Source: Methylobacteriaceae bacterium
GTDB taxonomy: Bacteria; Pseudomonadota; Alphaproteobacteria; Rhizobiales; Beijerinckiaceae
Assembly (NCBI GenBank): GCA_031272615.1
Contig: JAISTL010000322.1
Location: forward strand, 1-6,747
Direction: 5' to 3'
Length of the DNA: 6,747 nucleotides
Shown: one piece after another, positions 1-6,632 of the stretch
How the letters are laid out: every line of letters begins with the position of its first letter
Position numbering within the stretch: the stretch's first letter is position 1
Notes under the pieces: model-generated
Databases searched by the model: none
Told to the model about the DNA's origin: nothing
What the model saw: only the letters and a program-made list of their open reading frames with translations
Made by a program: the position numbers and the translations under genes

Positions 1-752
1 CCTTCGTTACGCAGCAACGCTCCGAGCCATGTGGCGAGGGCGACGGCACTGCCGGCGATGCTGCCGGCGGCGGACAGGTGCAGGCCCACGGTGCCGAGGT
101 GCCACGTTCCGTCGGCGGATTTCCAGTAACCGGGCGCAAGGCCGGGAACCGGGTCGGTCCAGATGTCGGGAGCCTTCAGGAAAATGCCGAGCGGCGCACA
201 GATTTCGCTTTGCAGAAAGGCATCGAGAAACGCGCCGCGCCGTTCCATTCCGGCCTCGATGAGGCGGGTGCCGGTGTTGGAATAGGAGATTTCCGTGCCG
301 GTTTCAAAGTTCAGGCGGCGGAAGCGGGCGCAATAGGCGATGAGTTCCGGCCCGGTGGTGGCGGTGTAGATGGAATGACCATGGAGCGTCATGGCTTCGC
401 GGACATCGGGCAGGCCGCCGGACATATCCAGCGCCCGGCCGACGGTGACCGCCGCCAACGCCGGTTGCAGTTCCGGCAGCAGGCTCCCCAAGGTGTCGTC
501 AAGGGAGATGATGTCCGGCCGCAGGAGGACATGGGACGCGAGAAAGTGCTTGGTGACCGAGGCGTAGCGCGACACCGTGTCCGGCGTGAAGGGGCGGAGC
601 GTCGACAGGCTTTCGACGCCGCCGCTGACGGCGAAGCGAATGCCGCCGGCGTCAAAACCGACGATGGCGCCGCCGGGAGTCTCGGCCGTCCAGTCGCCGG
701 CAAACGTCCGGGCGGCGGTTTCAGCGGCCTGCCAGTGTCGGGATGTCGGCAT
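1..752 (-). CDS. Serine hydrolase, beta-lactamase / D-aminopeptidase-like (3' end outside window)
   Basis: Only the N-terminal 250 residues are in the window; the frame stays open to the left edge. The two catalytic motifs of penicillin-recognising serine hydrolases are present: S65-V-T-K68 (nucleophile Ser and general-base Lys, SxxK) and Y157-S-N159 (YxN). A serine- and glycine-rich stretch at about 219-240 (GLHLSAAGSIAG) also fits the class C / D-aminopeptidase fold. The third motif (HxG or KTG) would lie beyond the edge. The N-terminus (MPTSRHWQAAETAAR) has no hydrophobic segment, so the enzyme is probably cytoplasmic, as are D-aminopeptidases of the Ochrobactrum DAP type. The ATG at 752 is chosen because GGAGG lies 8 bases upstream and it starts 3 bases after the ATPase stop codon. 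Last in the transporter operon visible here, it probably hydrolyses the imported peptide. An esterase, amidase or beta-lactamase cannot be excluded. Family membership is secure; the substrate is inferred. Confidence 0.88.
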   Translation of the reverse strand, partial: MPTSRHWQAAETAARTFAGDWTAETPGGAIVGFDAGGIRFAVSGGVESLSTLRPFTPDTVSRYASVTKHFLASHVLLRPDIISLDDTLGSLLPELQPALAAVTVGRALDMSGGLPDVREAMTLHGHSIYTATTGPELIAYCARFRRLNFETGTEISYSNTGTRLIEAGMERRGAFLDAFLQSEICAPLGIFLKAPDIWTDPVPGLAPGYWKSADGTWHLGTVGLHLSAAGSIAGSAVALATWLGALLRNE

Positions 753-755
753 GTC

Positions 756-1502
756 TCATACCTCCACGGGGTCTTCCAGTTCCACCGTCAGCGCCCGAAG
801 CTCGGCGGTGTGCGGGTGTTTGATTCTTCCGGCGCGGAGGTCGTCCGACGACAGTTGCTCGACCATCTCGCCGTCGAGCATGACGCCGAGGCGCGGGCAC
901 AGGTGCGATACCACCGCCAGATTGTGGCTGACGAGGATGTAGGTGAGGCCGCGGCGGCGGCGCAAATCCACCAGCAGGTTGAGGATTTCCGCCTGCACCG
1001 AGACATCGAGGGCGCTGGTCGGTTCATCCAGCAGGATGACCTCCGGCTCGGCGATGAGGGCGCGGGCGATGGCCACGCGCTGACGCTGGCCGCCGGAAAG
1101 CTGATGAGGGAAGCGGAAGCGCACCGTCGGCGGCAGGGCGACATCGCTGAGCGCCTTCTCCACCCGCTGCTCGATATCCGGCATACCGTGGACCATGGGC
1201 AATTCGCTCAGAATCCGGTCGATGGTCTGGCGCGGATGCAGGGAGCCGTATGGGTCCTGGAAGACCATCTGCACCTTGCGGAAGAAGGCCGGCGGGCGTT
1301 TCAGCGGCGCGTTCACGCCGTTGAAGGCGATGCGGCCGTCCCAACGCTCGTTGAGACCGGCGACGGCGCGCAGAATGGTGGATTTGCCGGAGCCGCTCTC
1401 ACCGACAATGCCGAAGCTGTCGCCCGTCGGCACGGTGAAGGAAACACCCTTCACCGCCTCACGCTCGCCGAACCGGATTCTCAGGTGTTCAACGTCAATC
1501 AT
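756..1502 (-). CDS. Peptide ABC transporter ATP-binding protein, DppF/OppF/NikE type
   Basis: This is a 248-residue cytoplasmic ATPase, the second of the pair that powers the importer. Visible motifs are Walker A G34-ESGSGKST (Lys40), Q-loop Gln82 in MVFQDPYGSLHP, signature LSGGQ at 135-139, Walker B ILLDEP with Asp159/Glu160, the D-loop SALD, and switch His193 in LVSHNL. All catalytic residues are intact. It ends soon after the switch region: the C-terminal HPYT motif of the family is represented only by KHPHTAEL (228-235). It is thus nearer in size to NikE (about 268) than to DppF (about 330). The start at 1502 is chosen because its ATG overlaps the TGA of the preceding ATPase gene (ATGA). 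An in-frame ATG at 1574 would add 24 residues that do not look like the family. No strong ribosome binding site is seen, so translational coupling is likely. The exact substrate is unknown. Confidence 0.95.
   Translation of the reverse strand: MIDVEHLRIRFGEREAVKGVSFTVPTGDSFGIVGESGSGKSTILRAVAGLNERWDGRIAFNGVNAPLKRPPAFFRKVQMVFQDPYGSLHPRQTIDRILSELPMVHGMPDIEQRVEKALSDVALPPTVRFRFPHQLSGGQRQRVAIARALIAEPEVILLDEPTSALDVSVQAEILNLLVDLRRRRGLTYILVSHNLAVVSHLCPRLGVMLDGEMVEQLSSDDLRAGRIKHPHTAELRALTVELEDPVEV
761..765 (-). promoter_or_regulatory. Ribosome binding site of the serine hydrolase gene
   Basis: GGAGG lies within the last codons of the second ATPase gene, 8 bases before the hydrolase ATG at 752. It is the strongest Shine-Dalgarno match in the operon. 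It supports both the start site and independent, efficient translation of the hydrolase from the shared mRNA. Confidence 0.75.
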
Positions 1503-2329
1503 GGGTTCATCCAGGCCGGGTCGCGGTTCAACACCGCCAGTTGTTCCTTGGGTTGCAGCAGCGAGGGAATGCACTCCAGCAGGCCGCGGGTGTAGGGGTG
1601 TCTGGCGCGGTTGAGCTCCGCGGCGCGGATTTCCTCCATCACTTTCCCGGCATACATGATGGCGACGCGATCGCAGAAATGCGACACCAGCGGCAAATCG
1701 TGGCTGATGAGAATCAGCCCCATGCCGCGGCTGGACACGAGGTCTTCCATCAGGCGCAGGATTTCCGCCTGCACGGTGGCGTCGAGAGCGCTGGTCGGCT
1801 CGTCGGCGATGAGCAGTTCCGGGTCCGGCGCCATCATCATGGCAATCATCGCCCGTTGGCCCATGCCGCCGGAGACCTCGTGCGGATAAAGCGCGGCAAC
1901 GGCCTTGGGGTCACGGATTTTCACCTGGTCCAGCAGGGTGATTGCCGCCTGCATCGCCTCCCTCCTGGTGCCGCCCTTGTGGGTATACCAGGCCTCGGCA
2001 ATCTGCACGCCGATGGTCTTGACGGGATTGAGGGAATACTTCGGGTCCTGGAGGATGAAGCCGGCGCGCTTGCCGCGGATGCCGCGCATCGTCTTTTCGT
2101 CGGCGGCGAGAATGTCGATGCCGTCGAAAGCCAAACGGTCCGCCTCGATGACGGCGTTGTTAGGCAGCAGCTTCATGATGGCGCGGGCGGTGACCGATTT
2201 GCCCGAACCGCTCTCACCGACGATGCCGAACTTCTCGGCGCCGATATTCATGGATATGCCGCGTACCGCCTCGAACACGCCGGTGCGGGAGCGGAAGGAG
2301 ATATGCAGATTGTTGATGTCCACCAGCAT
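1499..2329 (-). CDS. Peptide ABC transporter ATP-binding protein, DppD/OppD/NikD type
   Basis: This is a 276-residue cytoplasmic ATPase, the first of the pair. Motifs in order are Walker A G38-ESGSGKS (Lys44), Q-loop Gln94 in FILQDPKYSLNP, signature VSGGMGQR (152-159), Walker B LLIADEP with Asp176/Glu177, SALD D-loop, and switch His210 in LISHDLPLV. The HPYTRGLL motif (244-251) opens the C-terminal extension typical of oligopeptide/nickel ATPases. The extension here is short, giving a length nearer NikD (about 254) than DppD/OppD (about 330). The signature reads VSGGMGQ rather than the common LSGGMRQ, a conservative variant. The ATG at 2329 follows the permease stop by 14 bases and has a GGGGGA ribosome binding site. 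The 3' end overlaps the second ATPase gene by 4 bases (ATGA). It should pair with that ATPase to form the asymmetric nucleotide-binding dimer. Confidence 0.95.
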   Translation of the reverse strand: MLVDINNLHISFRSRTGVFEAVRGISMNIGAEKFGIVGESGSGKSVTARAIMKLLPNNAVIEADRLAFDGIDILAADEKTMRGIRGKRAGFILQDPKYSLNPVKTIGVQIAEAWYTHKGGTRREAMQAAITLLDQVKIRDPKAVAALYPHEVSGGMGQRAMIAMMMAPDPELLIADEPTSALDATVQAEILRLMEDLVSSRGMGLILISHDLPLVSHFCDRVAIMYAGKVMEEIRAAELNRARHPYTRGLLECIPSLLQPKEQLAVLNRDPAWMNP

Positions 2330-2337
2330 GAGTGCTT

Positions 2338-2343
2338 TCCCCC
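2338..2343 (-). promoter_or_regulatory. Ribosome binding site of the first ATPase gene
   Basis: GGGGGA lies in the 14-base gap directly after the DppC-type stop codon, 8 bases before the ATG at 2329. This is one of two junctions in the operon without overlapping stop/start codons, and accordingly it has its own ribosome binding site. Confidence 0.65.
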
Positions 2344-3246
2344 TCAGGTCTGCTTGGGGTCAAGCACGTCGCGCAGGCCGTCGCCCAGCAGGTTGAAGGC
2401 GAGGGACGACACGAAAATCATCAAACCCGGCACGGCGGCCACCCACCATTGCTCATAGAAAAAGCGGCGGGCGGTGGAAATCATCGCGCCCCATTCCGGC
2501 GATGGCGGCTGGGCGCCCATGCCGAGAAAGCCCAGCGACGCGGCGGTGATGATGATGGAACTCATGTCGAGGGTGGCGCGGACGATGAGGCTGGGAACGC
2601 ACAACGGCGCGACATGGCGCAGAATGATGCGGAATTTTGAGGCGCCGGTGAGCCGGCAGGCGGCGATGTAATCGCTGTTGCGGATGGTCAAGGTTTCGGC
2701 GCGGGCAAGCCGGGCGTAGGGCGGCCAGGCGGTGAGCGAAATGGCGATGAAGGCGCTCTCGATGCCCGGAGTCAACGCCGCCACCAGCGCCAGCGCCAGC
2801 ACCAGACGCGGGAAGGCGAGGAACACGTCGGTGACGCGCATCAGCACTGTGTCGGCAAGGCCGCCGAGGTAACCGGAAATGCAGCCGATCAGCAGGCCGA
2901 CGGGGGCGACGAGAATCACCACCGCGACGACCAGGCCGAGGGTGACGCGGCCGCCGTAGAGTATGCGCGCGAACACGTCACGGCCCAGCTCATCGGTGCC
3001 GAGCAGGTGTTCGGAACTGGGGAAGGCCAGCTTGTTGTAGAGGTTCTGGGCGCCGGGGTCGTAAACGGTGATGAGCGGCGCTGCCAGCGAGACGATAACG
3101 GTGAGCAGGATGATGGTGAGGCCGATCATCGCCAGCGGGTTGGAGCGCAGGTTGAGCCAGATGCGATAGCGGCGTCCCCAGCTTGCCTGGCGGCGGGAGG
3201 AGGGCGTTTCGTCCAGCGCCCATTCTCTGAAGGTTTGTGTCGTCAT
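2344..3246 (-). CDS. Peptide ABC transporter permease, DppC/OppC/NikC type
   Basis: This is a 300-residue inner-membrane permease. A polar N-terminus (1-35) precedes a first membrane helix at about 38-61. The conserved periplasmic segment HLLGTDELGRDVFARILYGGR (80-100) is diagnostic of DppC/OppC/NikC proteins. Further helices lie at about 101-121, 140-160, 164-174, 226-245 and 268-289. The cytoplasmic EAA coupling loop that docks onto the ATPases is at about 179-212 (RLARAETLTIRNSDYIAACR then LTGASKFRIILRH). GFLGMGAQPPSPEWG (239-253) is another family hallmark. The length matches DppC (about 300). The ATG at 3246 is chosen because it overlaps the TGA of the other permease gene (ATGA). The frame stays open further upstream to 3396, but that extension is polar, unlike the family, and lies inside the neighbour. 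No strong ribosome binding site is visible, so reinitiation from the upstream gene is likely. Confidence 0.96.
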   Translation of the reverse strand: MTTQTFREWALDETPSSRRQASWGRRYRIWLNLRSNPLAMIGLTIILLTVIVSLAAPLITVYDPGAQNLYNKLAFPSSEHLLGTDELGRDVFARILYGGRVTLGLVVAVVILVAPVGLLIGCISGYLGGLADTVLMRVTDVFLAFPRLVLALALVAALTPGIESAFIAISLTAWPPYARLARAETLTIRNSDYIAACRLTGASKFRIILRHVAPLCVPSLIVRATLDMSSIIITAASLGFLGMGAQPPSPEWGAMISTARRFFYEQWWVAAVPGLMIFVSSLAFNLLGDGLRDVLDPKQT

Positions 3247-4256
3247 CGTACACGCGGGTCCAGTAGTCGATAGAGCAAATCCGCCAGCAGGTTGAAGCTG
3301 ACGTAAATCACGCCGATCAACAGCGTCGAGCCGATGACCGGGTTCATGTCGCCGTTCTTCAGGGCGTTGGTGAGGTAGCGGCCGATGCCCGGCCATTCAA
3401 ACACGGTTTCAGTGACCACCGAGCCCTCCAGCAGGCCGGCGAAGGTCAGCGCCAGCACCGTCACCAGCTGCACCGCCACCGTCGGGAAGGCGTGCTTCCA
3501 GATGACCGTTGCCGGCGAGAGCCCCTTGGCCCGGGCGGTGATGATGTATTCGTCATGCAGGGCGTGAAGCATGAAGGCGCGGGACATGCGGGTGATGTAG
3601 GCCATGCTGAAATAGCCGAGAATGCACACCGGCTGAATCATGTGGGCGAGGGCGTCGAAAAAGGCGTCCCAGTCTCCGGCGATGGCCGAATCCACCGTGA
3701 TCATGCCGGTGAAGACGGGCACCATGTCGGTGTAGAAAATGCTCTGGCGCCCCGGTCCGGGCAGCCAGTCCAGCGTTTTGTAGAAGATCAGCAGCGACAG
3801 CATGGCGAACACGAAGGTCGGCAGGGAATGCCCGGCGAGGCACACCACGCGGATCACCTGGTCGGCGAGGCGCCCCTGACGCACTGCCGCCCATACGCCC
3901 AGCGGCACGCCGAGCAGTGACGACACCAGGAGCGCCAGCACCGCCAGCTCGAAGGTGGCGGGGAAATAGCGGGCGATGTCCGAGGTGACGAGGTTGTGGG
4001 AGACGTTGGACGCGCCGAAATCGCCGTGCAGAATCTGCACGACATAGCGGTAAAACTGCACCCAGATGGGCTGGTCCAGGCCCATTTCCGTGCGCAGCGC
4101 GCGAATCACCGCTTCCGGGGCCTGGTCGCCCGCGGCGGCGATGGCCGGGTCGATGGGAATGACCCGGCCGATCAGGAATGTCACCACCAGCAATCCGAAC
4201 AGCGTGATGAACACGCTGCTCAGAATGCCGGCCAGGGTTTTGGCCCGGCGTTTCAC
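3243..4256 (-). CDS. Peptide ABC transporter permease, DppB/OppB/NikB type
   Basis: This is a 337-residue inner-membrane permease, partner of the DppC-type protein in the translocation pore. The start codon is GTG: positions 4256-4254 read GTG and overlap the TGA of the binding-protein gene as GTGA. An AAGGA lies 12 bases upstream (4269-4273), inside that gene. Membrane helices are evident at about 9-30, 102-125, 136-160, 205-225, 262-285 and 308-332. The family's N-terminal signature is seen as LIGRVIPIDPA followed by an MGLDQPIWVQFYRYV segment (58-72). The EAA loop is at about 238-258 (ITARAKGLSPATVIWKHAFP). The TETVFEWPGIGRYL block (282-294) is typical of DppB. The length fits DppB (about 339). 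All family landmarks are present, so it should be functional; substrate is not evident from the permease. Confidence 0.96.
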   Translation of the reverse strand: MKRRAKTLAGILSSVFITLFGLLVVTFLIGRVIPIDPAIAAAGDQAPEAVIRALRTEMGLDQPIWVQFYRYVVQILHGDFGASNVSHNLVTSDIARYFPATFELAVLALLVSSLLGVPLGVWAAVRQGRLADQVIRVVCLAGHSLPTFVFAMLSLLIFYKTLDWLPGPGRQSIFYTDMVPVFTGMITVDSAIAGDWDAFFDALAHMIQPVCILGYFSMAYITRMSRAFMLHALHDEYIITARAKGLSPATVIWKHAFPTVAVQLVTVLALTFAGLLEGSVVTETVFEWPGIGRYLTNALKNGDMNPVIGSTLLIGVIYVSFNLLADLLYRLLDPRVR

Positions 4257-5866
4257 TTCTTGACGACGTCCTTGTAGGAGTGGGATGTCGACAGCGCGCC
4301 GAGATAGACGCCTTCAACGTTCTTGTTGGTGACGGCGAACAGGTTGCGTTGCAGCAGGAAGATGAAGGGGCTGTTGACGTAGTGGTCACGCTGCAGCTCT
4401 TCATACATCTTGATGCGGGTGGCGGGGTCCTTCTCGTCGCGGGCGGCGATGGCCTTTTTGTTCATCTCCTCGTTCTGCCAGCTGGAGCGCCAGCAGAAGG
4501 GCTTGTTCTTCGGATTGTCCGAGTTGTCCTCGTTGATGACGAAGGCCGTCGCTTCGGAATGCGGATCATAATAATCCGACGCCCAGGCGGTGAGCGCCAT
4601 TTCGTGTTCGCGGGCGCGCATCTTGGTGAGCACCTGGCGGTTCTCGGCCGAGAGCAGCTTGAGGCGGATGCCGATTTCGGCGAGATTCGCCTGAATGACC
4701 TGGGCGATATCGGGAACCGGCTGCACGGCGTAGTGATCCATCGATACGTCGAAACCGTCCGGGTAACCGGCCTCGGTCAGCAGCTCCTTGGCCTTCTTCA
4801 GGTCCTGCTTGTAGGGCATGTCGGGAATGGCGCCGGGGAAGCCCTCGGGCAGGAAGGTCTGGTGCACCTTGTAGGTCAGCGGCACGATGTTCTTCTGGAT
4901 GCCCTCGTAGTCGATGGCCCAGCGAATCGCCTGCCACACCTTCGGGTTGCGCAGCGCTTCCACCTTCTGGTTGAGGGAGACGATGGTGGTGCTGGCCATG
5001 GCCGTTTCAACGACGTTGAACTTGTCACCGGCCAGAACCGTCTGCAGCTGTTCGGTGCCGAGATTGCGCACCACGTCGACGTCGCCCTTCTCCAGCATGA
5101 GCAGCTGGGTGGCGGGGTCGGTGACGTGCAGGAACATGATGCGCTTGATATTGCCCTTGTAATCGCCGTGGGGGTTGACCTCCAACACCAGGTTTTCACT
5201 GGGCTTCCAGGAGATCAGTTTGAAGCTGCCGGAACCGGCGGAGTTCTTGCGCATGAACTCGTTGCCCCAGTCGGGCTTGCCGTCTTTGTCATTGATCTGC
5301 TTTTCCAGGGCCACTTTCTTTTCGACGATGGAGCCGGCGGTATGGCTGAGGCAGTAGAGCAGGAAGGCGATGGCGACCGGACGGCCGGTGGTGATTTTCA
5401 GGGTGGTCGGGTCTTCGGCGACGATCATCTTCTGCACGTTGTCGGCGTCATAGCCGAACTGGTTGATGATGAAGGCCGGGCCCTTGCTCATGGAGACGAC
5501 GCGATGCAGCGAGAAGGCGACATCCTCGGCGGTCACCGGATTGCCGGTGGCGAACTTGGCGTCTTGGCGGATTTTGAAAGTGAAAACCTTGCCGTCGGCA
5601 TCGGCTTCCCAGGATTCCGCCAGAATCGGATCGAGCTTGCTCGGGTCCTGCCGGTTGGGCGCCACCAGCCTCTGATAGATGTTGCTGCACAACTCGCTGC
5701 CGGTGCCTTCGAAACTCTCATGCGGGTCAAGGCTTGTGAGGTTGTCGAGCGGCATCGCCACAACCAACACGTCCTTCGGCGTGTCGGCACGGGCTTCCAT
5801 CATGCCGAGAAAGGTCAACAGCGGAATCGAAGCGCCGCCGATCAGGACGTTACGTCTGGTAATCAT
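4253..5866 (-). CDS. Peptide ABC transporter substrate-binding protein (SBP_bac_5 family)
   Basis: This 537-residue periplasmic receptor captures the substrate and delivers it to the permeases. The N-terminus, MITRRNVLIGGASIPLLTFL followed by GMMEARA-D, is a signal peptide with a twin-arginine motif (T3-R4-R5-N-V-L) and an AxA site, with predicted cleavage after Ala27. This suggests Tat export, though Sec is possible. There is no lipobox. Family features are SLDPHES (45-51), the PILAESWEADADGKVFTFKI block (80-99) followed by TAEDVAFSLHR (112-122), GSGSFKLISW (211-220), ALRNPKVWQAIRWAID (304-319) and the C-lobe DYYDP (431-435). Length is close to DppA/OppA. The start at 5866 is chosen for the signal peptide and the AAGGGG site 7 bases upstream; the frame is open to 5992, but that part is charged and would bury the signal. 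It is the first gene of the operon and overlaps the next by 4 bases. The ligand cannot be deduced. Confidence 0.95.
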   Translation of the reverse strand: MITRRNVLIGGASIPLLTFLGMMEARADTPKDVLVVAMPLDNLTSLDPHESFEGTGSELCSNIYQRLVAPNRQDPSKLDPILAESWEADADGKVFTFKIRQDAKFATGNPVTAEDVAFSLHRVVSMSKGPAFIINQFGYDADNVQKMIVAEDPTTLKITTGRPVAIAFLLYCLSHTAGSIVEKKVALEKQINDKDGKPDWGNEFMRKNSAGSGSFKLISWKPSENLVLEVNPHGDYKGNIKRIMFLHVTDPATQLLMLEKGDVDVVRNLGTEQLQTVLAGDKFNVVETAMASTTIVSLNQKVEALRNPKVWQAIRWAIDYEGIQKNIVPLTYKVHQTFLPEGFPGAIPDMPYKQDLKKAKELLTEAGYPDGFDVSMDHYAVQPVPDIAQVIQANLAEIGIRLKLLSAENRQVLTKMRAREHEMALTAWASDYYDPHSEATAFVINEDNSDNPKNKPFCWRSSWQNEEMNKKAIAARDEKDPATRIKMYEELQRDHYVNSPFIFLLQRNLFAVTNKNVEGVYLGALSTSHSYKDVVKK

Positions 5867-5873
5867 GCTAATA

Positions 5874-5879
5874 CCCCTT
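5874..5879 (-). promoter_or_regulatory. Ribosome binding site of the substrate-binding protein gene
   Basis: On the minus strand the sequence reads AAGGGG, then TATTAGC, then ATG at 5866: a purine-rich Shine-Dalgarno element with a 7-base spacer. It settles the start codon in favour of 5866 over upstream in-frame options. Confidence 0.75.
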
Positions 5880-6010
5880 GTATCATTTTTAAGACATGTA
5901 TGTTTTTTTGAAACAGATGTGATTTTCCGGCCGCGGGAGTCGCCTCCGGGCACATCGGCCGTGGTGTCGTTGCGGGTGCTCTTTTGCGGCAACTTGAACG
6001 AAATGTCTAG

Positions 6011-6032
6011 AAAAATAGCGGCGCTCCCGCCA
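6011..6032 (-). terminator. Intrinsic terminator-like hairpin upstream of the operon
   Basis: On the minus strand, TGGCGG (6032-6027) pairs with CCGCTA (6021-6016) around the 5-base loop GAGCG. That is six pairs, one of them G-U, followed at once by five T residues (6015-6011). The layout is that of a short Rho-independent terminator. It would stop transcripts coming from the tRNA side about 145 bases before the binding-protein start, insulating the operon. Alternatively, if the operon promoter lies upstream of it, it could act as an attenuator. The stem is short, so termination may be partial. Confidence 0.4.
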
Positions 6033-6278
6033 GGGTATTGATTCCAGGCGATAATTTTCGGGAATCCGGGGAAAACCGGAAGAGTACGGGGGAAACCTCC
6101 ATTTGCGGGCCTGTCGGCCGCCCCCGGCCATGTCCATGGGACTCACTGTCGCGGAAGAATAACCCCGGGTTGGTGAAGGAACTGCACAAAAAATTGCGGG
6201 GAGCGACGGAGTGCCCGGCGGCAGCGGCGGGATGAGCCGGGGGACTCGTCAGATGTGAGATTTAATTGATAAATTCAA

Positions 6279-6356
6279 TGGCGCGCCCGAAAGGATTCGA
6301 ACCTCCGACCCCCAGATTCGTAGTCTGGTGCTCTAATCCAGCTGAGCTACGGGCGC
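6279..6356 (-). tRNA. tRNA-Arg (anticodon ACG)
   Basis: This folds as a full cloverleaf of 78 bases including encoded CCA. The acceptor stem is GCGCCCG paired with CGGGCGC, followed by discriminator G and CCA. The D stem is GCTC/GAGC with a 10-base loop containing GG. The anticodon stem CCAGA/TCTGG holds loop CTACGAA, giving anticodon ACG at 6321-6319, which becomes ICG after A34 deamination and reads CGU/CGC/CGA. The T stem GGAGG/CCTTT has two G-U pairs and loop TTCGAAT. It is co-oriented with the transporter operon 412 bases away but is a separate housekeeping gene. No convincing tRNA promoter could be picked upstream. tRNA 3' ends are frequent integration sites, yet no integrase or duplicated 3' fragment is seen in this window. 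Confidence 0.98.
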
Positions 6357-6565
6357 ATCCTGAATAAACACACGCGAAGGCGCGGCCGGGCCGGACCTCA
6401 CGTGCGAAAAGTGACGCCCGTTTATCGCTTTGTTTTGCTGTTGGCAAGACATAATTTGCCGCCCGATGCGAAATTTGCGGAACGCGGCCCTGCGGGGCTT
6501 CTCGCGACGGCCGATGGACAACGGGAGCGGCAACGGTGTTGAAGTCGACGGGATGGCGCCGGGCG

Positions 6566-6580
6566 CGGCGGTTCCCGCCG
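6566..6580. repeat. Perfect inverted repeat CGGCGG-TTC-CCGCCG
   Basis: Two 6-base arms flank a 3-base loop. It would form a stable GC hairpin, but neither strand has a T run after it, so it is not a typical intrinsic terminator. In a GC-rich genome such a repeat can also arise by chance. Confidence 0.4.
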
Positions 6581-6589
6581 ATTGTGACG

Positions 6590-6601
6590 ACATTATAATG
6601 T
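6590..6601. promoter_or_regulatory. 12-base perfect palindrome ACATTATAATGT containing TATAAT
   Basis: The palindrome holds a consensus -10 hexamer on both strands (6594-6599). No good -35 box was found 16-18 bases away on either strand. It may be a -10 element, a repressor site, or simply an AT-rich patch. Confidence 0.3.
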
Positions 6602-6632
6602 GTTGGTGGTTTGCCGCGGCGATTCAGCTAAA

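Larger units (their letters stand above)
5867..6278 (-). other. Non-coding leader between tRNA-Arg and the transporter operon
   Basis: These 412 bases contain no convincing gene. Short open frames exist (for example 5889-6146 minus), but they use GTG starts without ribosome binding sites and encode low-complexity Arg/Pro-rich peptides. The part nearest the operon (about 5867-5930) is AT-rich, with A/T runs, compared with its surroundings, and is the likeliest place for the operon promoter. I could not assign -35/-10 boxes with confidence. The terminator-like hairpin at 6011-6032 sits in the middle. An inverted repeat CCCGGC/GCCGGG occurs just downstream of the tRNA, but no T run directly follows it. 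Confidence 0.6.

Noticed and set aside
78..1595. Long plus-strand open frame (505 codons) opposite the hydrolase and second ATPase
   Set aside because: It lies antisense to genes with clear catalytic motifs, its translation matches no family and is rich in Gly/Ala/Arg, and it arises from scarcity of stop codons in GC-rich DNA.
1541..2458. Plus-strand open frame of 305 codons opposite the first ATPase
   Set aside because: It is antisense to an ATPase with complete Walker A, signature and Walker B motifs; no independent coding evidence.
4280..5911. Long plus-strand open frame (543 codons) opposite the binding-protein gene
   Set aside because: The translation is a low-information Gly/Val/His/Asp-rich shadow of the SBP_bac_5 gene, with no recognisable domain.
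5889..6146. Minus-strand 85-codon frame in the operon leader, possible leader peptide
   Set aside because: It uses a GTG start without a ribosome binding site, its Arg-rich composition resembles no known leader peptide, and it spans the terminator-like hairpin.
6220..6256. CTGACGAG on the minus strand just after the tRNA, resembling a hammerhead ribozyme core (CUGANGA)
   Set aside because: No GAAA element follows the would-be stem II and the flanking stems do not form, so it is a chance match.
6279..6356. tRNA-Arg as attachment site of an integrated element
   Set aside because: No integrase, no duplicated tRNA 3' fragment and no compositional break are visible in the window.
6372..6441. Candidate tRNA promoter on the minus strand (TTGCCA, 17 bases, TAAACG)
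   Set aside because: The -10 box matches the consensus at only three of six positions and the implied start is far from the tRNA 5' end.
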